DNA from: Candidatus Zhuqueibacterota bacterium
GTDB taxonomy: Bacteria > Zhuqueibacterota > Zhuqueibacteria > Residuimicrobiales > Oceaniaggregativiventaceae
DNA: 64,000 nt
Assembly (NCBI GenBank): GCA_014728085.1
Contig: WJMF01000154.1
Location: 1-64,000 of the forward strand
Direction of reading: 5' to 3'
The notes below the pieces were generated by a model. That model searched no databases. It worked only from the letters and a program-made list of their open reading frames with translations, and was not told where the DNA came from. The translations under genes were made by a program, and so were the position numbers. This document shows positions 46,419 to 54,466 of the stretch, piece by piece (position 1 is the stretch's first letter; each line of letters begins with the position of its first letter).

Positions 46419-47677
46419 AGAGATTATTCGTACCACTGATATTGGTCTGTCTGTTTTTTTCGTCAGGTCACTCTCAGAAAATTTTGATTCAAATGGATCT
46501 TCAGCAAACCGATCATTTAAAAGCGTATGGATTGGCATTCTGGATTTTGCAAAAGAATGTAACTGTTGAATGGCTGTTAAACTACCGCGGAGGATCTTTT
46601 CTTGTCGATTATTATGCATTTATTGAACGGGAGTGTCGTGTTCGCGGCATTTCATTCGAAATAACCGAGGGAGCCGCCGTACGGAAAATTTATGCCCAGA
46701 TAGAACAGGAAAACATGGACTCCATTCTGCTCGAAAAAGCCCCGTCCATCGCAATTTATGCTCCCCCAAACAAACAGGCCTGGGATGATGCTGTGCTTTT
46801 AGCATTAGAATATGCCGAGATACCCTATAGCCTGCTCTGGGACGAGGAGGTACTGAATGGTGAGCTGCAGGAATATGACTGGTTGCATCTGCATCACGAA
46901 GATTTTACCGGACAATATGGAAAATTTTATGCAAATTATCGAAACACAGACTGGTATCAGGATGAAGTGAAAAAGAACAGTGCCATGGCGCGACAAATGG
47001 GATTCCAAAAGGTTTCTGATCTTAAAAAAGCAGTAGCCCTGACCATTCGCGATTATATGGCGAGTGGCGGCTTTGTTTTTGCTATGTGTTCCGCCACAGA
47101 CACCATTGATATCGCTCTGGCAGCATTAAACACCGATATCGTTGCAAGCGTATTCGATGGTGACCCGGTTTCAGGCGATGCTCAGCAGAAACTGGATTAT
47201 ACACAATGTCTGGCTTTTACAGATTTTAAAATTTTACCCGATCCACTGGTCTATGAATATTCTGACATTGATATACCGCCGAGCTATTCAGCTCCCCTGT
47301 TGGGTGCGGAAGCAGAGTATTTCAGCTTGTTCGAATTCTCAGCTAAATATGATCCTGTCCCGACCATGTTGACTCAGAATCATGTGTCTGTTATCAAGGG
47401 ATTTATGGGGCAGACCACTGGATTTCGCAAGGAGTTGATCAAGACGAACGTTCTCATTATGGGTGAATCGGAAGGCACACAACAGGTAAAATATATTCAC
47501 GGAAATTATGGCAAGGGAACCTATACGTTTCTGGGAGGCCATGATCCGGAAGATTATCAGCATTATGTAAACGACCCCCCCACTGAGCTGGAATTGCATA
47601 AAACATCTCCTGGATACCGTTTGATATTGAATAATATCTTGTTTCCCGCTGCCCGCAAAAAAAAGTTAAAAACCTGA
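46415..47677 (+). CDS. Secreted amidotransferase-fold-like protein ('asparagine synthetase B-like')
   Basis: The 420-residue protein has a signal peptide ending SGHSQ. Homologues in Bacteroidota are, as I recall, often labelled 'asparagine synthetase B', but neither an N-terminal glutaminase Cys nor an ATP-pyrophosphatase SGGxDS loop is visible. The label is therefore probably wrong. Features seen are APSIAIYAPPNKQAWDDAV, YDWLHLHHEDFTGQYGKFY, GGFVFAMCSATDTIDIAL and a C-terminal GKGTYTFLGGHDPEDY. These resemble the class I amidotransferase-like fold also suspected for the DUF4159 protein. It is translationally coupled to the TPR gene. Likely periplasmic; activity unknown. Confidence 0.7.
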   Translation: MKRLFVPLILVCLFFSSGHSQKILIQMDLQQTDHLKAYGLAFWILQKNVTVEWLLNYRGGSFLVDYYAFIERECRVRGISFEITEGAAVRKIYAQIEQENMDSILLEKAPSIAIYAPPNKQAWDDAVLLALEYAEIPYSLLWDEEVLNGELQEYDWLHLHHEDFTGQYGKFYANYRNTDWYQDEVKKNSAMARQMGFQKVSDLKKAVALTIRDYMASGGFVFAMCSATDTIDIALAALNTDIVASVFDGDPVSGDAQQKLDYTQCLAFTDFKILPDPLVYEYSDIDIPPSYSAPLLGAEAEYFSLFEFSAKYDPVPTMLTQNHVSVIKGFMGQTTGFRKELIKTNVLIMGESEGTQQVKYIHGNYGKGTYTFLGGHDPEDYQHYVNDPPTELELHKTSPGYRLILNNILFPAARKKKLKT

Positions 47678-47690
47678 GACAAGGAGCCAT

Positions 47691-48089
47691 ATGAAAGAAT
47701 TAACCATTCATTCCAACAAAAGAGAAGAATTTATTATACTCGACCAAAAACTGCAATCCTTTATTGATGAGAGCAATGTACAGGATGGAGTGCTGACGAT
47801 ATTCGTTCCGCACACGACGGCAGCGGTGACCATTAATGAAAATGCGGATCCGGATGTAACTCGGGATATTATCAATCATCTTGGCAAAATGGTGCCACAC
47901 CATGCCGGGTTTAGCCATAGCGAGGGAAATTCGGATGCACACATAAAATCGTCATTGCTCGGTCCTTCTCTGCAGTGTTTGGTCTCTGATGGCCGTCTGG
48001 TTTTCGGTACCTGGCAATCGGTCTATTTTTGCGAGTTCGATGGTCCCCGCAGCCGAAAGATATTTCTAAAACTCGTTGAAGAAAAGTGA
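47691..48089 (+). CDS. YjbQ/UPF0047 family protein
   Basis: The 132-residue protein is of the YjbQ family, annotated as secondary thiamine-phosphate synthase because homologues can complement thiE loss; the physiological role is uncertain. Motifs are TIFVPHTTAAVTINENADPD, FSHSEGNSDAHIKSSLLG and DGRLVFGTWQSVYFCEFDGP, with the conserved His residues of the metal site. Length is normal. It lies 13 bp after the amidotransferase-like gene, and its stop overlaps the GTG of the next gene. Confidence 0.92.
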   Translation: MKELTIHSNKREEFIILDQKLQSFIDESNVQDGVLTIFVPHTTAAVTINENADPDVTRDIINHLGKMVPHHAGFSHSEGNSDAHIKSSLLGPSLQCLVSDGRLVFGTWQSVYFCEFDGPRSRKIFLKLVEEK

Positions 48090-48856
48090 GCGTCACACAA
48101 AAAGAAAAATTCGTTCAGCCGTATACGCATCTGGCAGAGATATATGATGATGTTATGGATCATGTCGATTATGAAAAGTGGGCCCATTATATTGATAAAA
48201 TTGCCAGATCACACAACCTTGAACGCTCTGATATGCTCGATATTTCCTGTGGTACGGGGTCGCTCTGTTTTTATCTCGAACAGCTCGGATACAACGCATT
48301 TGGAAGCGACTCAGCGGTGCTGATGCTTCGCCAGGCACGAAGACGGGCGAGACAGAAGGAATATTGTGCGCATTTTTGGTGTGCAGACATGGTCCGCCCG
48401 AGTACAAGAAAACGGTTTAATCTCATCGTTTCGCTTTATGATAGCATGAACTATCTCCTTCATGACGAGGAATGGCTGTCCTGTTTTAAAGTTGTAGCGA
48501 ATTCTCTAAGCTCAACAGGACTATTCATTTTTGATATCAGTACGATTAAAAATTCTTTGCGATATTTTAATGCCTTTGTTCATCAGGAAAAAATCAGGCA
48601 GGGCAAGTATAAACGGCATAGCTATTTTGATGTCAACACAAAGATACAAACGAATCTCTTTAAAATATTCTTTCATCGGATTCCCGAGCTGATTTTTATT
48701 GAAGAGCACCGGCAGCGCATCAGAACCCTGAAAGAAATATTAAAAATAATTAACCAGAGTCCCCTGGACGTTTTAGCATATTATGATGATTTTAATTTTC
48801 AAAAAGGATCAGAAGACTCGGATCGCATCCACTTTATCCTGAAAAAAACGGAATAA
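48086..48856 (+). CDS. Class I SAM-dependent methyltransferase
   Basis: The 256-residue soluble protein begins at a GTG overlapping the yjbQ stop (GTGA). The Rossmann-like SAM motif I is MLDISCGTGSLCFYLEQLGY, followed by the acidic GSDSAVLMLRQAR. LIVSLYDSMNYL is the family phrase that follows motif III in many small-molecule methyltransferases. A beta-rich insertion near 170-215 is typical of this subgroup. The substrate cannot be inferred. The ftsE gene begins 4 bp later. Confidence 0.85.
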   Translation: MSVTQKEKFVQPYTHLAEIYDDVMDHVDYEKWAHYIDKIARSHNLERSDMLDISCGTGSLCFYLEQLGYNAFGSDSAVLMLRQARRRARQKEYCAHFWCADMVRPSTRKRFNLIVSLYDSMNYLLHDEEWLSCFKVVANSLSSTGLFIFDISTIKNSLRYFNAFVHQEKIRQGKYKRHSYFDVNTKIQTNLFKIFFHRIPELIFIEEHRQRIRTLKEILKIINQSPLDVLAYYDDFNFQKGSEDSDRIHFILKKTE

Positions 48857-48860
48857 AGCC

Positions 48861-49517
48861 ATGGTGGAGTTGCAAAATGTAAGAATCACCTATCCGACCG
48901 GTGATGGTGTGTCCCGGATTACCTTCCAGGTTCCTGCGGCTGCTTTTGTTTTTTTGGTTGGCCCCAGTGGAGCGGGTAAATCGACGATATTGCGAGCGAT
49001 TTACATGGATAGATTTCCGGATGAGGGTCATATTAAAGTTGGAGCGTTTAGTTCGTTATTCATTAAAAAACGGGAAATTCCATTTTTGAGGCGACGGTTG
49101 GGAATTGTTTTTCAGGATTTTAAATTGTTTACCGACCGCGATGTGTTTGAGAATGTAGCGTTTACACTTCGGGTTATCGGCAGCAAGGAAAAAGTGATCA
49201 AAAAACGCGTGTTAAGAGTGCTGGCTGATGTTGGGCTGAGTCACAAATCAAGAAAAAATCCTGCGGAATTATCAGGCGGCGAACAACAACGCGTTTCTAT
49301 TGCACGCGCAATCGTAAATGAACCTTATTTGTTGCTTGCGGATGAACCGACCGGGAATTTAGACCCGGAAACCGCTAAAGAGATCATGCGGATTCTGTTT
49401 CGAATTAATGCAAGAGGAACCACCGTCATTATGGCCACTCACAATTATGAGATGGTGAAAAACTATCCCGGACGGGTCATACATATAAATAATGGAAGAA
49501 TCGTAAATATTGGATAA
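48861..49517 (+). CDS. ftsE: Cell division ATP-binding protein FtsE
   Basis: ABC ATPase that, with FtsX, couples the divisome to septal peptidoglycan hydrolase activation. The 218 residues show Walker A GPSGAGKST, the Q-loop in GIVFQDFKLFTDRDVFENVAF, the signature LSGGEQQRVSIARAI and Walker B LLLADEPTGNLD. The standard H-loop MATHNYEMV is present. Unusually, ftsX does not overlap but starts 138 bp later. Confidence 0.95.
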   Translation: MVELQNVRITYPTGDGVSRITFQVPAAAFVFLVGPSGAGKSTILRAIYMDRFPDEGHIKVGAFSSLFIKKREIPFLRRRLGIVFQDFKLFTDRDVFENVAFTLRVIGSKEKVIKKRVLRVLADVGLSHKSRKNPAELSGGEQQRVSIARAIVNEPYLLLADEPTGNLDPETAKEIMRILFRINARGTTVIMATHNYEMVKNYPGRVIHINNGRIVNIG

Positions 49518-49655
49518 TCCTTTCACTGATGATGATCAGAGCTGCAAGTTATCAAAAAGAATGGCGGTAAACAGCTTGCCAGAGGTCAGGCGACAGAGAG
49601 GGCGGATGGTGTTGTTCAGTTGCCGTTGTAAAGAGAAAACGACGGGATATTGCTC

Positions 49656-50507
49656 ATGTTAAATCTGAGATACATTATTCGTGAAACCCGGGACGGTTGG
49701 CGCCGCGGTCGGCTCTCTTTTCTGTTTTCGGTCCTGATAATGACCTTTTTGCTGATCCTGGTTGGTGTTATTGGAATTTTGTCTCTAAACACCGATCGCA
49801 TCGTCGAGGTGATAAACACCAGATTTGATATTCAGGCTTTTGTCGCCAACACTCTGAATGAAAAAGAAATTTCCAGGCTGGGAACGGCGCTGCGGGCATT
49901 GCCGGGTGTTGATAGCGTCGATTTTTTTTCCAAAACAGAGGCCGCGGAGCAATTCAGCCGTGAATTTGGCGAGGATTTGTTTAATGTTGTCGGAGAAAAC
50001 CCATTGCCCTCTTCTTTTTTGGTGAAATTAACGCCGGATAATCAAACGTTTGAACACATATACGAAATCGCCGAACAAATCCAGGCGATCGACGGCATCG
50101 AGGAAGTCGTCTACCACGAGGAAGCGCTTCGCATTTTATCCGGTTATTCGAGTATCGCAAAAACCGTTCAGGGTATTGTTCTTGTCTTCGTCATCATCGG
50201 TTCTTTGGTCATCATTTTCCATAATGTTCGATTGGCGATTATGTCTAAACAACAAATCATAGAAACGATGAAATTGGTTGGCGCCACCAGGCGCTTCATT
50301 CGTATACCCTACTACCTGCAGGGATTCGTGCAAGGTATCCTTGGCGGTATTGTTGCGTTTATGCTCTTGTATGCCCTGGTTCGTTTTATCAACCAGCAGG
50401 TTCCGAATTTCTTATACGTTCCATTGAGCAGTTTTTTCATGGTGATTGCGCTGGGTGGATTGTTGGGGTTGTTGGCAAGCGCCATTGCTATCCGGCGGTT
50501 TTTATAA
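49656..50507 (+). CDS. ftsX: Cell division protein FtsX
   Basis: Membrane partner of FtsE, about 283 residues from the ATG at 49656 (a TTG at 49650 is also in frame). It has the FtsX topology. A cytoplasmic N-terminus (YIIRETRDGWRRGRLS) leads to helix 1 (about 22-45) and an extracytoplasmic domain (FDIQAFVANTLNEKEI...). Three further helices lie between about 170 and 280, with KLVGATRRFIRIPYYLQGFV as the conserved cytoplasmic loop. The extracytoplasmic domain would bind a murein hydrolase activator, none of which is adjacent. Confidence 0.93.
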   Translation: MLNLRYIIRETRDGWRRGRLSFLFSVLIMTFLLILVGVIGILSLNTDRIVEVINTRFDIQAFVANTLNEKEISRLGTALRALPGVDSVDFFSKTEAAEQFSREFGEDLFNVVGENPLPSSFLVKLTPDNQTFEHIYEIAEQIQAIDGIEEVVYHEEALRILSGYSSIAKTVQGIVLVFVIIGSLVIIFHNVRLAIMSKQQIIETMKLVGATRRFIRIPYYLQGFVQGILGGIVAFMLLYALVRFINQQVPNFLYVPLSSFFMVIALGGLLGLLASAIAIRRFL

Positions 50508-50528
50508 AATATGGCCGGGAAATTTCTC

Positions 50529-50557
50529 TTGACAACTCGTTTGAAATTCTCTATCTT
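50529..50557 (+). promoter_or_regulatory. Sigma-70-type promoter of hrcA-grpE-dnaJ
   Basis: TTGACA at 50529-50534, a 17-base spacer and TATCTT at 50552-50557 form a strong vegetative promoter 34 bp ahead of hrcA. It separates the ftsX unit from the heat-shock operon. Confidence 0.7.
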
Positions 50558-50579
50558 ACATAGATTTTAACATAAGATA
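50552..50579. repeat. Inverted repeat overlapping the hrcA promoter
   Basis: TATCTTA (50552-50558) and TAAGATA (50573-50579) are perfect 7-bp arms separated by 14 bp. The left arm is the -10 hexamer. The canonical HrcA operator CIRCE (TTAGCACTC, nine bases, GAGTGCTAA) is not present. This may be a divergent or different operator. Confidence 0.45.
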
Positions 50580-50590
50580 TTTATTGGATC

Positions 50591-51625
50591 ATGGTACTCG
50601 AAGAATTAACAGAACGAGAAAAACAGGTTTTTTTGGCAGTTGTCGATACGTTCGTGCGTACCGGAGAGCCGGTCGGGTCTCGGTATTTGGCCAGACACTA
50701 TAAACTGGGGATCAGTCCTGCGACCATTCGAAATGTGATGACTGACTTGGAGGAGAAGGGGTTGATCACCCACCCTCACACGTCAGCCGGACGAATTCCA
50801 ACAGATGTTGGTTACCGCCAGTATGTGGATGGTCTTGAAAGTGTTTTTCCGCTTACCAGCGAAGACAAGAACGCGATTGTCGAACAGTTGTCAAGGTTTT
50901 CTCAAGACGTCGACACTATTGTGGAAAAAGCGTCCCGTGTATTGAGCAATATCTCCCACCAGCTCGGCGTTGCCCTGGCACCACGCTTTCAAAAGGGCAT
51001 GGTCGAGAAAATTGAACTGGTGAGGCTGGCTGAAAGCAAAATCTTGTTTATTTTGAGTATCAAAGCCGGGTTGGTCAAAACGGTGATTGTTGAAATTAAC
51101 GAAGCGTTGCCTCAACATTTGCTGGAGACCACCAATCAATTGTTGAATGAGCGATTATACGGATTGACCGTGAGCGAATTGAAAAATTCGCTAAAAGAAC
51201 GCTTTCGGGATGTCGATGCACAGAGTAAAATAGTGATTGATGCCCTGCAGGCACAATCCAAGAATATAACCACAGCATATACTACCGACATTTTTCACTT
51301 TGCCGGAGCTAAAAATGTATTACAGAACCCGGAATTTAGTTCGGGTAATAAAATCGGAAAAATCATTGAATTAATAGATCGTAGAGATATTCTCGTTCGC
51401 GTCTTATCCGAACATGAATCCGAAGGCGTTTCTATCGTTATCGGCGATGAGAATCAGGAAGATTTGATGAAAAACTGCAGCCTGATCGCAACCACATATC
51501 GCTATGAAGATGCGATCGGAACGGTTGGGGTTATCGGACCGACGCGAATGCAGTATGATAAAATCATTGCCCTTGTACACTTTATGTCGGAGACATTGGG
51601 GTATTTGATGGGCAAATCAAAATAA
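50591..51625 (+). CDS. hrcA: Heat-inducible transcription repressor HrcA
   Basis: Repressor of class I heat-shock genes, 344 residues. The N-terminal winged helix contains EPVGSRYLARHYKLGISPATIRNVMTDLEEKGLI (in three parts) and HPHTSAGRIPTDVGYRQYVD. The GAF-like core ends in IGTVGVIGPTRMQYDKIIALV. It is the first gene of hrcA-grpE-dnaJ; dnaK, usually between grpE and dnaJ, is missing from the operon and from the window. Confidence 0.97.
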   Translation: MVLEELTEREKQVFLAVVDTFVRTGEPVGSRYLARHYKLGISPATIRNVMTDLEEKGLITHPHTSAGRIPTDVGYRQYVDGLESVFPLTSEDKNAIVEQLSRFSQDVDTIVEKASRVLSNISHQLGVALAPRFQKGMVEKIELVRLAESKILFILSIKAGLVKTVIVEINEALPQHLLETTNQLLNERLYGLTVSELKNSLKERFRDVDAQSKIVIDALQAQSKNITTAYTTDIFHFAGAKNVLQNPEFSSGNKIGKIIELIDRRDILVRVLSEHESEGVSIVIGDENQEDLMKNCSLIATTYRYEDAIGTVGVIGPTRMQYDKIIALVHFMSETLGYLMGKSK

Positions 51626-51641
51626 AGGATGGTGAAGCAAC

Positions 51642-52172
51642 ATGCAAGAAAAAGAAAGGGAAACATTAGAAACAGAAGGAGAAAATCAACAAGAGGAAAA
51701 TCTTGTTGAAGGACAAGAAAAGATTGAAGAAGAAAACGATATATTAAAAAGAGAAAATGAAGCGCTACGGGATAAATTCATGCGGCTTGCCGCTGAATTT
51801 GATAACTTTAAAAAACGCGCTGACCGGGAAAAACAGGAGCTTATAAAGTATTCCAACGAAGATTTGGTTACGGCGCTTTTACCGGTCATAGATGACTTTG
51901 AAAGATTTTTAGCTGCGTCACAGGAAAACAGTGATGATTCTCTGCTCGAAGGAATCGAGATGGTATATAAGAATTTGGTCAAGATTTTGGAAGAGCAGGG
52001 GGTTAAGAAGATGGTGTCTCTTGGCCGGGATTTTGATCCCGAAAAGCACGAAGCGCTGATGACGGCCAAAGTGAGTGATGTAGAGTCGAACAAAGTGGTT
52101 GAAGAGCATCTCGCGGGATATTACTATAAAGATAAAGTGGTTCGTCACGCCAAGGTGGTGGTGAGTGAGTAG
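51642..52172 (+). CDS. grpE: Nucleotide exchange factor GrpE
   Basis: Cochaperone releasing ADP from DnaK, 176 residues. An acidic, Glu-rich N-terminus leads into a long coiled coil (about 20-60; [20 protein letters not shown]). The beta-wing domain follows, with [25 protein letters not shown] and [21 protein letters not shown]. It lies 16 bp after hrcA and 2 bp before dnaJ. Confidence 0.96.
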   Translation: MQEKERETLETEGENQQEENLVEGQEKIEEENDILKRENEALRDKFMRLAAEFDNFKKRADREKQELIKYSNEDLVTALLPVIDDFERFLAASQENSDDSLLEGIEMVYKNLVKILEEQGVKKMVSLGRDFDPEKHEALMTAKVSDVESNKVVEEHLAGYYYKDKVVRHAKVVVSE

Positions 52173-52174
52173 CT

Positions 52175-53299
52175 ATGATTGAACAAGATTATTATGAAAT
52201 ATTGGGGGTCAAAAGAGACGCTTCAGAAATGGAAATTAAAAAGGCCTATCGCAAAAAGGCCATGGAGTATCATCCAGACCGGAACCCCGACGATGAGGCC
52301 GCCGAGGATCGTTTCAAGCAGGTCGGCGAGGCTTATTCGGTATTGTCAAACCCCCAAAAGCGGCGCCAATACGACCAGTTCGGCAAATCCGGAATGCGCG
52401 GAGCGGGAGGGTTTGGTGCCGGAACCGGCGGGTTTGATCCCTTTGATATTTTTCGCGAGGTTTTTGGCGGTGGATTCGGCGATATTTTTGGCATGGGAGG
52501 AACTTCGGGCCGCCGCAGTAGAGTTCAGCGCGGTTCGGACCTGCAGATTCGTTTGAAACTCACCCTCGAAGAAATTGCCGAGGGTGTTTTAAAGAAAATT
52601 AAAATCAAGAGATATAACCGATGTGAAACCTGTTCAGGAAGCGGTGCGAGTCCTGGAACAGGTCACACAACCTGTTCAACCTGCCATGGACGCGGTGAGG
52701 TTGCTTATCGACAGGGATTTTTTACTGTCAGTCAAGCTTGTCCGGCCTGTAAGGGCGAAGGAAAGACGATCGAAAAGCCCTGCAACGACTGCGGGGGTGA
52801 CGGCCGTATCCGGGGCGAGACAACGGTGGAAGTACAGGTTCCGCCCGGCGTTTCACAGGGCCAGTATTTAACCCTGCAAAACACCGGCAATGCCGGGCCT
52901 CGTGGGGGACCCCACGGTGATGTAATTGTCTTAATTGAAGAGTTACCGCACAAGTACTTTGAGCGACACGGTGATGATTTGATTTATACATTGCATCTTG
53001 GTTTTACCCAGATGATTCTGGGAGATGAAGTACAGGTTCCGACGTTGACCGGTAAAGCAAAAATAACGATTGCACCCGGCACCCCAAATGACAAGATTCT
53101 GCGCATGCGAGGAAAAGGCATTCCGCATCTGGATCGCGGGGGGGCAGGAGATGAACTGATACGCGTATCTGTTTTTATACCCGCAAAAGTGGATCAGAAA
53201 GAAAAGAAACTCCTTCGAGAGTTATCACAATATGAGACCATGTATCCTCAAAAAGGCGAAAAAGGATTTTTTGAAAGGATTAAAGAGGCTTTTAGTTGA
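52175..53299 (+). CDS. dnaJ: Chaperone protein DnaJ
   Basis: Full-length type I J-protein, 374 residues. The J domain (about 1-70) carries the HPD motif in [13 protein letters not shown] Gly/Phe region follows (about 76-115). The zinc domain has four CxxCxGxG units: [24 protein letters not shown] and CNDCGGDG. The C-terminal substrate-binding domains include [17 protein letters not shown] and [10 protein letters not shown]. All parts are intact. The next gene begins 2 bp after the stop. Confidence 0.97.
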   Translation: MIEQDYYEILGVKRDASEMEIKKAYRKKAMEYHPDRNPDDEAAEDRFKQVGEAYSVLSNPQKRRQYDQFGKSGMRGAGGFGAGTGGFDPFDIFREVFGGGFGDIFGMGGTSGRRSRVQRGSDLQIRLKLTLEEIAEGVLKKIKIKRYNRCETCSGSGASPGTGHTTCSTCHGRGEVAYRQGFFTVSQACPACKGEGKTIEKPCNDCGGDGRIRGETTVEVQVPPGVSQGQYLTLQNTGNAGPRGGPHGDVIVLIEELPHKYFERHGDDLIYTLHLGFTQMILGDEVQVPTLTGKAKITIAPGTPNDKILRMRGKGIPHLDRGGAGDELIRVSVFIPAKVDQKEKKLLRELSQYETMYPQKGEKGFFERIKEAFS

Positions 53300-53301
53300 T
53301 C

Positions 53302-53736
53302 ATGCTCGGTTTTTCTAAACAAGAACAGCGATTGTTGTTGTTCCTGTTGTTTGCGTTTCTTGTAGGGTTGGTAGCAAAACAGATAAAGAATCAACAGGAC
53401 AAAAAGCCGAAGCTGTCCTGGGAAGAACGATATTCCGCGTTTTATCAGACATTTACGGAGAAATCTCGGGCGCAAGAGAAAGCAAACGTTTTTCCTGAAA
53501 CGACAGCCGGACAAAAATCCGATCTTAAGAAAGCATTGATCGGTAGGATCAACATCAATGCGGCGACCGGCGAACAATTACAGATTTTGCCGAGAATTGG
53601 TCCGTCAATGTCTCAGCGCATTATCCAATATCGGCGAGAACACGGTCCCTTCACTTCTATCGATGCTATTAAAAAAGTAAAGGGTATCGGTGATAAAACG
53701 TTTGAAAAAATTAAATCTCAAATAACCATTGATTAG
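53302..53736 (+). CDS. ComEA-like membrane-anchored helix-hairpin-helix protein
   Basis: The protein is about 144 residues from the ATG at 53302. One N-terminal transmembrane helix (about 9-26) precedes a charged linker. The C-terminal ComEA-type double HhH domain (about 80-144) shows INATGEQLQILPRIGPSMSQRI (in two parts), IIQYRREHGPFTSID and the closing KVKGIGDKTFEKIKSQI. ComEA binds incoming DNA in natural transformation, but this family is also found in proteins of unknown role. It directly follows dnaJ and precedes a PilM/PilNO-like locus, which makes a pilus or DNA-uptake link attractive but unproven. Confidence 0.82.
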   Translation: MLGFSKQEQRLLLFLLFAFLVGLVAKQIKNQQDKKPKLSWEERYSAFYQTFTEKSRAQEKANVFPETTAGQKSDLKKALIGRININAATGEQLQILPRIGPSMSQRIIQYRREHGPFTSIDAIKKVKGIGDKTFEKIKSQITID

Positions 53737-53760
53737 CTAATACGTATACTAGGAGGAAAA

Positions 53761-54447
53761 ATGGCCAAGAAAGTTAAAGCGAGGGGCTCGATTATTTATA
53801 AAATTATTATTGTTGCGCTGGTTGTCGGGCTGATATGGTCGATTGAATACCCGAAATCCTTATGGAAAAACGAAGAAAAAAATGCACAAATATGCCGAAA
53901 TCATATGGAGCATATTCTTTATGCTGAATTGATCTATCTGTCCTACAGCGGTGCAGACACGTACACAGACACCCTCAAAAACGCGATTGATTTTATTAAA
54001 AACGATACCACCGGCCTTCTTCTGAAACGCTTTACCGATATTGACTCTACCCTGGCTGAAAGAATATATGACGTTCTGGAAAAAGACACCACTGCAGCGG
54101 CAATTATCGACACGCTCTATGATTATGGTTATGCCATGGATTTGGATACCACCAATGTGCTCATCCTGGATTCATTGCGGACCTATGAAAAATACAAACG
54201 GGTTATTGATTCCATGGCGTTGAATGTGCTTGATGAGCTTTTTCTCTGTCCGACGGTGCTTGATTCGTACAAAATTGTTGCTCTGGACACATCGGTTATT
54301 AAAGAACTCTATATCTACTGTCCGATTGATTCTCTGGACAGCTTGAGAGTCGCCAAGGATTTTCTGCTTAACAAAATCGGTGGATTGAGAATTTCAAATC
54401 ATGGCGCTATTGAAAACGGCGACCGTTCTTGGAGTGAAGAGGATTAA
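53761..54447 (+). CDS. Unrecognised protein with one N-terminal membrane helix, pseudopilin-like layout
   Basis: This 228-residue protein is preceded by a good AGGAGG site. After a short basic start (MAKKVKARGS) comes one hydrophobic helix (about 11-27). A helical region (EEKNAQICRNHMEHILYAEL) and an acidic Asp/Thr/Leu-rich remainder follow. Two CP pairs occur in FLCPTVLDSYKI and IYCPIDSLDS. The layout of helix then 'amphipathic run with YLSYSG' recalls type II secretion pseudopilins, but the prepilin peptidase site (G-F/M-T-L-x-E) is absent. It is probably a bitopic inner-membrane protein facing the periplasm. It is the first of three co-directional genes ending with PilM- and PilN/PilO-like proteins. 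Confidence 0.6.
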   Translation: MAKKVKARGSIIYKIIIVALVVGLIWSIEYPKSLWKNEEKNAQICRNHMEHILYAELIYLSYSGADTYTDTLKNAIDFIKNDTTGLLLKRFTDIDSTLAERIYDVLEKDTTAAAIIDTLYDYGYAMDLDTTNVLILDSLRTYEKYKRVIDSMALNVLDELFLCPTVLDSYKIVALDTSVIKELYIYCPIDSLDSLRVAKDFLLNKIGGLRISNHGAIENGDRSWSEED

Positions 54448-54466
54448 ATAACAAGAGGTAACTTGA

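Noticed and set aside
46415-47677. True asparagine synthetase.
   Set aside because: Signal peptide present and both catalytic signatures missing.
50508-50590. CIRCE element for HrcA.
   Set aside because: No match to TTAGCACTC with its partner arm; only an unrelated 7-bp inverted repeat.
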